Shown one piece after another: positions 14,582 to 20,556 of a DNA stretch of 20,556 nt (the stretch's first letter is position 1; every line of letters starts with the position of its first letter). The notes under the pieces are model-generated. The model searched no databases. It was given only the letters and a program-made list of their open reading frames with translations, and was not told the origin of the DNA. The position numbers and the translations under genes were made by a program. The DNA lies in assembly GCA_020853255.1 (NCBI GenBank), contig JADYZI010000187.1:1-20556 (forward strand), read 5' to 3'. This DNA is from Acidobacteriota bacterium (GTDB lineage Bacteria > Acidobacteriota > Blastocatellia > Pyrinomonadales > Pyrinomonadaceae).

Positions 14582-16573
14582 TTAGCTCTCCTTGGCCGAA
14601 ACCTTGGCTGCCTTCGCGTCATGGGGGCGTAACGATTTGCCAGCGAACCGATCTCGGTAAAAATACTCGGCCAATTTTTCCTCAAAAAGCCGGGTTGATA
14701 CGGTAAGAAAGTCATGTGCGGTGATCATTCCGACCAGTAAATTCCCGCTCACGACAGGCAAACATCCGATCCCGTGATCGCGCATCAGCCTAAGGGCTTC
14801 GACGGCCGAAGCTTCAGGCGGAACGGTTATCAGGTTTGTACGCATTACATCGCGAACTGCGATCGTATCGCTCCGCCCCATCCGGTCAAGCGATAGGAGT
14901 TCGAGCAGATCTCGATGTGAGAGCAGCCCGACCAGCTCGCCGTCGTCATTTTCGACCGGCACGTGGCGAATATGCTTCCAGTGCATAAGGCTGGCCGCAA
15001 GATCAATAATGTCCTCAGGCCGAACCGTGAACAGGTCAGTACTCATGAACTGCTCGAGTGTCCTATAGTTATCGATCCAATCCGAATGCGGCGGAATATC
15101 CGCGAGTTCCCACTCGTGGAGCGGGATCCCTTTTTCCTGATTCGCCTTCATGGCCGCAGTTAGGCTTCTCATCTTCACGTTGGGCTTTGCGCTGCGATCC
15201 ATTCGGGCGATGGAGTCCAGCATCCACTGCGATCCGGTCTTTTCTGCTCGGACACGTTTATCAATGATCCCGAGAAACCTGTCGATATCAGCCGCATTGA
15301 TTCCGGATGATGCCAACCCTCGACGCGCCCTCGGAAGCAATTCCTCCAATACAAGACGGCCCGCGCGTCGGCTAGCCCCGTCTATCCAAACTGTCTGGGA
15401 GTTTATCCCATATCGTGCCGCGTTAAAGAAATTGGTCTTGGCCGTCTCGAATGGCATAAGCTTGGCCACATCACCGAATTCTTCAGGAAGTGCGGCCATC
15501 AACCCCAGGAAAAGGGCGGCATTTGCTATCTCATCAGCCACCGAAGGCCCCGATGGAAGAAAACGTGCCTCGATCCGCAACCCTGGCTTTCCGTTTACAA
15601 TGCCGTAGCAGGCCCGGTTCCACCGCCAGACAGTACCATTGTGAAGGCGCCATGCGAAAAGCTGTGGAATGCCTTCCGCCTCGACTACCTTGAGCGAATC
15701 TTCCTCATTCAATTGTGTGAGCAGAATACGGAATCGGACCGCATCATCATGGAGCATTTCAAGTACATTCTCGCCAATCCAGGCATCCCCGAAATTTACA
15801 CGAGGCGTTTGGGCCCGCCGCCGGTGTATAGGCGATCTGGTGTCGATAGCATGTTGGAATAGGGCCAAGCGGGTTTCGTGCCAAAGCCGCCGGTTTAGTA
15901 GGATAGGGGAGTTCACCGCAGGGGCCAAAACAGGGCCGGCAATTGCCTGCGCCCAATTATAGTGCCGCGAGAATTCACGCGCTCCAACCTGAAGATGTAC
16001 CTGAAAACTCGTGTTGCAGAACTCGATGAAGGTATCGCTCAACTTCAACTGAAGCTCATCAATACCTTTAATATAGACTTCCCTCTTGTCACCATGGAGT
16101 TTTGTTACAACGCGATTCAGCTCTTGGTAACGGGGGCTTGGGGTTAGATTCGCCTCCGTCAGATCGGAACGCTGGATCGTTGGCAAAATACCCGCGAGAA
16201 CAACTCCGACATCTAATTCGGCCGCCGCCGCCCTGACAATTCCAAGGATCTCGTACAGCTCACTTTCCATATCTCGCAGACAGGTATCTGTGAACTCCCG
16301 AGGTGTCAGATTGGCTTCGAGATTAAATCGGCCTATCTCGGTCGTCAGTCGGCCGTCCTTTGCGGCTTTGATAATATCAAGTACGACCGGCGCGGGATGG
16401 AGCGTTGAGTCGACAAGAAAAAGTTCCTGCTCGGCTCCTATCCTTCGGACATCTTCTTCTAGCCGGCCGTTTGAGAACATGAGATTCAAAGCCTGAAGAT
16501 CGTTTAATACGGCACGTGTGAAATTCCTGAGCTGGGATTCGCCGATTTCTTCGGTAACATTCTTTTCACCCAT
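14582..16573 (-). CDS. GCS2-family glutamate-cysteine-ligase-like protein fused to two CBS domains
   Basis: A 663 aa two-part protein. Residues about 40-460 match the carboxylate-amine/glutamate-cysteine ligase type 2 family: an IGAEQELFLVD segment (45-55) with acidic metal-binding residues, a FNLEANLTP segment (83-91), and NTSFQVHLQ (187-195). Residues about 505-625 form a tandem CBS pair (FMSTDLFTVRPED, HIRHVPV and DVMRTNLITVPP, GIGCLPVV), which in other proteins bind adenine nucleotides and regulate activity. Enzymes of the GCS2 family join an amino group to the gamma-carboxyl of glutamate or a similar acid; the real substrates here are unknown. The start is set by GGGAG seven bases before the ATG at 16573, and it overlaps the end of the upstream hydrolase gene by eight bases, so the two are probably co-translated. 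No CBS or hydrolase link to the cytochromes is evident. Confidence 0.8.
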   Translation of the reverse strand: MGEKNVTEEIGESQLRNFTRAVLNDLQALNLMFSNGRLEEDVRRIGAEQELFLVDSTLHPAPVVLDIIKAAKDGRLTTEIGRFNLEANLTPREFTDTCLRDMESELYEILGIVRAAAAELDVGVVLAGILPTIQRSDLTEANLTPSPRYQELNRVVTKLHGDKREVYIKGIDELQLKLSDTFIEFCNTSFQVHLQVGAREFSRHYNWAQAIAGPVLAPAVNSPILLNRRLWHETRLALFQHAIDTRSPIHRRRAQTPRVNFGDAWIGENVLEMLHDDAVRFRILLTQLNEEDSLKVVEAEGIPQLFAWRLHNGTVWRWNRACYGIVNGKPGLRIEARFLPSGPSVADEIANAALFLGLMAALPEEFGDVAKLMPFETAKTNFFNAARYGINSQTVWIDGASRRAGRLVLEELLPRARRGLASSGINAADIDRFLGIIDKRVRAEKTGSQWMLDSIARMDRSAKPNVKMRSLTAAMKANQEKGIPLHEWELADIPPHSDWIDNYRTLEQFMSTDLFTVRPEDIIDLAASLMHWKHIRHVPVENDDGELVGLLSHRDLLELLSLDRMGRSDTIAVRDVMRTNLITVPPEASAVEALRLMRDHGIGCLPVVSGNLLVGMITAHDFLTVSTRLFEEKLAEYFYRDRFAGKSLRPHDAKAAKVSAKES

Positions 16574-17780
16574 TGTGTGTCTCCCTGTGCCTAAACGGGC
16601 TTTGCGTATCAAAACGACGACGACTAACGACCAGAAATTTGTGCATCCATCGGAGCTTGCGAAAACCGAGCAGATGGAATATTTGAAGTGGGAACAAGCG
16701 AGCGATGCGTGTGTTCACCTGCAAATGCTCCGGCCGCTTCGGGTGTTTCGTCACGCCAGGCAGCAGTGCGACAAACCTGGCAATATCCAGCGCCCGGAGG
16801 ACTGCCGAAAGCCACAGCCAGAATCTCGCCACTTCGCGAATGATAAAGAAACCGTCTTCTCCTTGCTTCTGATAAAGCGGCATCATGATCATTCCTTTTT
16901 CTGGCGACCGGATCTCGCCGCGAGAATTCGCCGCTAGGGCCTGGCCCTTTCTGACACTATCAAAGTTCTTAAAGCCGGGATACATTTGAAAGTTATCGGT
17001 TGATACAACAGGTTCCCGGTGACGAACCTCGAAAATGCGTTGAACACCCGTCACTTTCTTCAATCGCTCCAGAAACTCTTCATATCGAGGACAGTCGCCC
17101 ATTTGAACAATACCGGTGTTTACCAGCGCCGCCTGGATGAGAGCTTCGTGATTGGCAACAGAACCCGTCGCGTCGTGCCGGCCGGCTTCAAAACCAAGCG
17201 TGACCGCTCCCTCGTTGTTGAGGAATTCAAGCATTGTTCCCTCAAGTTCTTCTTCGATACCAAGAACGATGTTGATCGGGAACCTCATTGCAAATCGTCG
17301 GTTCCGCATTGTGTCGCCAACAGTCGCAAACGGCACACCATCCGCAGAGGTAGAGTGCAGATCGAGCACATAGACCTCATCTGCGGCGGTCCGAAGAATG
17401 TCACGAAATATCGTTAGAAGTTCATGCTGCTCACGGTCTTCAGAGATCGTAAACGGCGGCCGCGGCGGCGACGTGTTGCGTACGATATTCTCCCGCGTCC
17501 ATCGTCGATTCAGGTCAGCATCGATGTAGCGTTTGCGTTGCTGAACGGCGTCCAGATTGCCCGTTAGTAGAAACACACGACCGTGAAGCGGAATGTTCTT
17601 GTTCCGAATAGAACGGGCCGTTTGCTCGATCGCAAGGCCGCCGCTTGGTTCATTCCCGTGAATACTGCCCACGACAATGAGCGTCGGCCCGACCGGGTCT
17701 CCGATAAATCTGCCTACAACCCGGCGAACGCCCCCTGTGCCGAAACTACCCGAGCCCCACTGATCAGCGATTGTGGACAT
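16566..17780 (-). CDS. Succinylglutamate desuccinylase/aspartoacylase-like zinc hydrolase
   Basis: A 404 aa protein of the M14-like aspartoacylase group. Zinc ligands are visible as H41 and E44 in SIHGNEP and H142 in LDLHST; the substrate-binding DLNRRW is at 89-94 and the probable catalytic glutamate is E198 in GFEAG. Such enzymes cleave N-acyl amino acids or related amides in the cytoplasm. Beyond about residue 320 lies an unusual basic, hydrophobic C-terminal stretch that I cannot assign. Two starts are possible: GTG at 17822 and ATG at 17780. Neither has a good ribosome binding site; I chose the ATG because it begins closest to the conserved domain. The stop overlaps the start of the GCS2-CBS gene, suggesting a ligase/hydrolase pair acting on the same kind of compound. 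Confidence 0.78.
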   Translation of the reverse strand: MSTIADQWGSGSFGTGGVRRVVGRFIGDPVGPTLIVVGSIHGNEPSGGLAIEQTARSIRNKNIPLHGRVFLLTGNLDAVQQRKRYIDADLNRRWTRENIVRNTSPPRPPFTISEDREQHELLTIFRDILRTAADEVYVLDLHSTSADGVPFATVGDTMRNRRFAMRFPINIVLGIEEELEGTMLEFLNNEGAVTLGFEAGRHDATGSVANHEALIQAALVNTGIVQMGDCPRYEEFLERLKKVTGVQRIFEVRHREPVVSTDNFQMYPGFKNFDSVRKGQALAANSRGEIRSPEKGMIMMPLYQKQGEDGFFIIREVARFWLWLSAVLRALDIARFVALLPGVTKHPKRPEHLQVNTRIARLFPLQIFHLLGFRKLRWMHKFLVVSRRRFDTQSPFRHRETHNG

Positions 17781-17984
17781 TCTGATACTAAATCGTGCAA
17801 GATAGGTGCCAAAGGATGCCACGCCGGTGAGAACAGTTATTCTTTTATATTCAATTGCTTAGCGAAGACTTTGGCCGGCTGTTCTCAGCAGCACGGGCGG
17901 TTGCCGTGAAGAAATACGCGGGCGTGTGCAGAAAACTCCGCACTCGGCCGCGCCTGTCGTATTTCCGGCCTGCCGGACGTTTTT
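17781..17984. other. Intergenic region upstream of the hydrolase-ligase operon
   Basis: Both neighbours are on the minus strand. An AT-rich patch at about 17836-17858 contains TATAAA on the minus strand (17849-17844), a candidate -10, but no convincing -35 lies at the right distance. CCGGCCTGCCGG at about 17965 is a short GC palindrome, and CACGG/CCGTG forms a weak hairpin near 17890-17910. No gene is seen. Confidence 0.3.
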
Positions 17985-19037
17985 CTATCGGAGGGAGTTG
18001 TTGATCGATTCCAAGACCGAATTGCCCGGGCAAACGTCGCCCTCTGTGAGCGAATTTAAGGGACGCTGGGTCGTATCTATCAAGCCGTGGAGATCGGTCG
18101 AATTCTCGTTGATATAGAGGAGGCCAGTAAGTATCTCACCACGCCGTTTTGCATAGCGCACCGCGTTTGTCGCCGAGAGCCGATCGGTCGGGTCCCAATC
18201 TTTTTGCAACTTGTTCAAATGTATGACCGAGCCATCGTGCATCGTCAGGTCCTTGACCGAACCTGCCTCATATGTCGCGGTTATTTCGCGCATTATCGGC
18301 ACAAAATCGACAGTCGCAGTTGCCGCAACATGCTCGCGAACGTAATCGTATGATTTTGTCGAGCCAGTGTTGTTATTGAATGTAACACACGGTGAAATAA
18401 CGTTCAGGAAAGCAAAGCCGTTATGCCGCATGGCGGCCATGAGCAGCGGAACAAGTTGCTCCTTATCGCCCGAAAAGCTTTGAGCGACAAATGTAGCTCC
18501 GAGTTCGATCGCCAGGCTTGAAAGATCAATGGCGGCGAACAGATTTTCGTGTCCGGATTTGTTGACAGAACCAACATCGGCCGTTGCCGAATCCTGGCCT
18601 TTTGTCAGTCCGTAACAGCCGTTGTTCATCACGAGGTAAACCATATTCAGGTTTCGCCTGACAACGTGGACAAACTGGCCCATGCCGATCGACGCAGTAT
18701 CGCCGTCGCCCGAAACTCCGAGGTAGATCAGGTCGCGGTTCGCCAAATTCGCACCGGTCGCCACACTTGGCATGCGTCCGTGGACCGAATTGAAGCCGTG
18801 CGAATTCGACAAAAAGTAGGCCGGCGATTTTGAAGAACATCCAATGCCCGAAAGCTTCGCGACCTTGTGCGGCTCGATATTCATCTGCCAGCACGCCTCG
18901 ACGATCGCAGCGTTGATAGAATCATGCCCGCATCCGGCACAGAGCGTCGAAAGCGAACCTTCGTAATAATCCACCGTGAACCCAAGGTCGTTCTTCGGCA
19001 ACGCCGGGTGGCGGAATGTTGATCTGATGTAGGTCAT
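17985..19037 (-). CDS. korB: 2-oxoacid:ferredoxin oxidoreductase beta subunit (KorB-type)
   Basis: A 350 aa subunit carrying thiamine diphosphate and a 4Fe-4S cluster. The cluster cysteines are C33 and C36 (LCAGCGH), C67 (GIGCSS) and C217. The ThDP-Mg motif is GDGD (110-113) with the usual NN about 26 residues later (138-139) and GLTKGQ (143-148). The enzyme oxidatively decarboxylates a 2-oxoacid, probably 2-oxoglutarate, and reduces ferredoxin. The alpha (KorA) subunit normally precedes beta in one operon, but the upstream gene here is an unrelated TPR protein and no alpha subunit lies in the window. The ATG at 19037 has no clear ribosome binding site, but a good promoter sits just upstream. 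Confidence 0.9.
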   Translation of the reverse strand: MTYIRSTFRHPALPKNDLGFTVDYYEGSLSTLCAGCGHDSINAAIVEACWQMNIEPHKVAKLSGIGCSSKSPAYFLSNSHGFNSVHGRMPSVATGANLANRDLIYLGVSGDGDTASIGMGQFVHVVRRNLNMVYLVMNNGCYGLTKGQDSATADVGSVNKSGHENLFAAIDLSSLAIELGATFVAQSFSGDKEQLVPLLMAAMRHNGFAFLNVISPCVTFNNNTGSTKSYDYVREHVAATATVDFVPIMREITATYEAGSVKDLTMHDGSVIHLNKLQKDWDPTDRLSATNAVRYAKRRGEILTGLLYINENSTDLHGLIDTTQRPLNSLTEGDVCPGNSVLESINNSLR

Positions 19038-19057
19038 AGTTAATTACCGGACTACGT

Positions 19058-19074
19058 TCAGATTATAAATCTGA
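19058..19074. promoter_or_regulatory. Perfect palindrome over the korB -10 box
   Basis: TCAGATTATAAATCTGA is a 7-bp perfect inverted repeat with a three-base centre. It covers the whole TATAAT of the korB promoter, the usual place for a repressor operator. It could equally be a small RNA hairpin at the end of TPR transcripts. No regulator can be assigned. Confidence 0.45.
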
Positions 19075-19091
19075 ATCTGGACCTTTGCCAA
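19062..19091 (-). promoter_or_regulatory. Sigma-70-type promoter of korB
   Basis: Reading the minus strand, TTGGCA (19091-19086) and a perfect TATAAT (19067-19062) are separated by 18 bases. The predicted start is near 19055, about 18 bases before the korB ATG. This would let korB be transcribed alone, independent of the TPR gene upstream. Confidence 0.65.
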
Positions 19092-19103
19092 CGGGTCAGG
19101 TTG

Positions 19104-19724
19104 TTACCGAGGGGCCTTGAGCCGTTCCGCTGTCAGTTTGTCGGCCTGTGCTTGGGCAGCCTTGCCTTGTTCGGCGTAGATGGCGGAGCGGACGGTGTAG
19201 TTCATGTGGTTGTTGGGTGAAAGGCGGATGGCGATTGCGAGATCTGCCTCGGCCTCGGCACACTTTTTCATTCCGGCCTGCGCCAAACCGCGGATCTGGT
19301 ATCCATCAGCATCGTTTGGATCAAGTTTCAAAAGTGCGTCGGCGTCATTAAATCCTTTTTTCCAGTCATTCCTACCGTTGTAAACCTGGCCGCGGAAACG
19401 GAGAACTCCGATCGCGTCCGGTTTTGCTTTGAGGATCGTATTTAGATCCTTTATCGCCTCGTCATGTTCCCCCAAAACTCCATAACAACCCGCACGGGCA
19501 AAGATGATGTCGTAATCGTCCGGCTGAACCTCGATCGCCTTTGAATACCAATTTGCGGCGGTCTTAAAATCGCCCTTTGATGCCGCTTCCTTGCCGGCCT
19601 GAACGAACTCGTCATGCGTCTGCGGCGTCGTCTGTCCGCTGGCAGTGCCAAAACAAAAAGTGAGGCCAAGCACAATACCGGCCGCTGTGTGAAATAGATT
19701 GCGTTTGAATATGTTGCTTTTCAT
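19104..19724 (-). CDS. Exported tetratricopeptide repeat protein
   Basis: A 206 aa protein with a signal peptide (about 1-31, ending near TASGQ) and about four to five TPR units covering residues 36-200, with repeated signatures such as AANWYSKAIEVQPDD and AEADLAIAIRLSPNN. TPRs mediate protein-protein contacts; the partner is unknown. The start at 19724 is preferred because GGAG lies five bases upstream and it begins right at the signal peptide; reading to 19778 would add 18 polar residues. It stands alone between korB, which has its own promoter, and a divergent peptidase gene. Periplasmic location is inferred from the signal. Confidence 0.8.
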   Translation of the reverse strand: MKSNIFKRNLFHTAAGIVLGLTFCFGTASGQTTPQTHDEFVQAGKEAASKGDFKTAANWYSKAIEVQPDDYDIIFARAGCYGVLGEHDEAIKDLNTILKAKPDAIGVLRFRGQVYNGRNDWKKGFNDADALLKLDPNDADGYQIRGLAQAGMKKCAEAEADLAIAIRLSPNNHMNYTVRSAIYAEQGKAAQAQADKLTAERLKAPR

Positions 19725-19915
19725 TTGTTCTCCAAAACTGAGATCTGTCGCGTTGTTATCCCGTATGCGGAAGCCCACGCCTGAGAAGCCGTGTCAAAAC
19801 TCTTTTCAATTTTAAACGTAAACTGAGGTATAAGTCGAAGGGCGGGATGATGGGCAATGAGGCAAAGTAGGTCATGAATGATACTATTCTTCCATTAAAG
19901 TCCATATAAGCTGTT
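19725..19915. other. Divergent intergenic region between TPR and peptidase genes
   Basis: This 191-base stretch should hold promoters for both directions. On the minus strand a perfect TTGACA occurs at 19788-19793, but no good -10 lies 16-18 bases after it. On the plus strand TACTAT (about 19882) and TATAAG (about 19905) are possible -10 elements without clear -35 partners. No gene or strong structure is seen. Confidence 0.3.
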
Positions 19916-20556
19916 ATGCAATCGAAATTATCCATGATGCTCTTAGCCATCGTCTTCCTATTTTACGGGGCCACGGCTCAAAACCGTACTGACAAGTCAA
20001 TTCCGCCGATGCCGAAACTGCTTGCTCAGCGTGAACAGGCCGAAGCTCAAGAGATGTGGCTAAAAAAGCGGCTTGGCTCTCTGATGCTGCCGATGATGAA
20101 GCGGCATGGGGTTGAGATGTGGATAGTGGTGAATGAGGAGTTTCACACTGACCCGGTGACGCCGCATATTACGCCGATGATCCCGATCGTCGGCCGGCGG
20201 GATGTGTTTGTTTTTATCGATCAGGGCGAGCGGATCGAACGTGTGGCGTTGGTGCGGTACGCTGAGGAACGGCTGAAGAATCATTATCGAATGGTGCTTC
20301 CCGCGCGTGATAAGTTTGGCGATGAATTGAGGAAATTGGTCGATGGGCGAAATCCAAAGACAATCGCTTTGAACATTGGCGGAACGCGCGGACAGCAGAG
20401 CGGGCTGACATTTGACGGCTATCGGTTTTTGGCAGACGCACTTGGGCCGGAGAATGAAAAGAGATTCATTTCGGCCGCCGATCTGCTGACGGAATTCTTT
20501 GATACGCGTCTGCCGGAAGAGCTCGAGCACTACCGCACCGCCGTCCTCGCGACCGA
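19916..20556 (+). CDS. Exported M24-family (Xaa-Pro aminopeptidase-like) peptidase, 5' part
   Basis: An open frame of 213 codons runs off the right edge of the window without a stop. It begins with a signal peptide (MQSKLSMMLLAIVF to about residue 22, ATAQ). The rest resembles the creatinase N-terminal domain that precedes the metal-binding pita-bread fold of M24 peptidases: RHGVEMWIVVNEEF, VFVFIDQG, IALNIGG and the LPEELEHYR segment that usually leads into the catalytic domain. The metal-binding residues would lie beyond the window, so activity cannot be judged. The ATG at 19916 has no strong ribosome binding site (nearby ATAAGC only). Likely a periplasmic dipeptidase or aminopeptidase. Confidence 0.72.
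   Translation, partial: MQSKLSMMLLAIVFLFYGATAQNRTDKSIPPMPKLLAQREQAEAQEMWLKKRLGSLMLPMMKRHGVEMWIVVNEEFHTDPVTPHITPMIPIVGRRDVFVFIDQGERIERVALVRYAEERLKNHYRMVLPARDKFGDELRKLVDGRNPKTIALNIGGTRGQQSGLTFDGYRFLADALGPENEKRFISAADLLTEFFDTRLPEELEHYRTAVLAT

Overview
The window looks like a chromosomal segment of a Gram-negative, probably acidobacterial organism (Blastocatellia-like). That assignment is an inference from protein style, System II cytochrome maturation and an orphan KorB-type subunit; no 16S rRNA or other phylogenetic marker is present. About two thirds of the window is devoted to multiheme c-type cytochromes and their maturation. I count 38 c-type heme-binding motifs in five proteins.

Layout. 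(1) 1-218: a short non-coding stretch with two direct repeats that resemble an insertion-sequence end. (2) 219-5251, minus strand: a tightly packed operon resB > ccsA > membrane-anchored TPR protein > SQR/NDH-2-like flavoprotein. (3) 5252-5516: a divergent control region with a perfect CRP-type palindrome. (4) 5517-9804, plus strand: two translationally coupled nine-heme cytochromes, a small monoheme cytochrome c, and an eight-heme inner-membrane cytochrome of the NapC/NirT (ImcH-like) kind. (5) 9850-9889: a strong bidirectional hairpin between convergent operons. (6) 9926-13150, minus strand: an MtrA/DmsE-type decaheme cytochrome followed by a large outer-membrane beta-barrel, i.e. a candidate porin-cytochrome conduit. 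(7) 13623-14429, minus strand: a Crp/Fnr regulator with an N-terminal cysteine cluster. (8) 14582-17780, minus strand: an aspartoacylase-like hydrolase overlapping a GCS2 ligase fused to two CBS domains. (9) 17985-19037: an orphan 2-oxoacid:ferredoxin oxidoreductase beta subunit with its own promoter. (10) 19104-19724: an exported TPR protein. (11) 19916-end, plus strand: the start of an exported M24-type (Xaa-Pro) peptidase, cut by the window edge.

How it may work together (inference). The ImcH-like protein would take electrons from the quinol pool. The nine-heme chains and the monoheme cytochrome would carry them across the periplasm. The decaheme/barrel pair would pass them through the outer membrane. 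The ResB/CcsA system would load the large number of hemes, and the TPR protein may present apocytochromes to it. The Crp-type regulator has the R-E-x3-R recognition helix typical of TGTGA readers. Matching palindromes lie upstream of both cytochrome operons at class-II-like distances, which suggests one regulon. No cell-surface cytochrome (MtrC/OmcA type) and no recognisable terminal reductase is present, so the electron acceptor or donor and the direction of flow are open.
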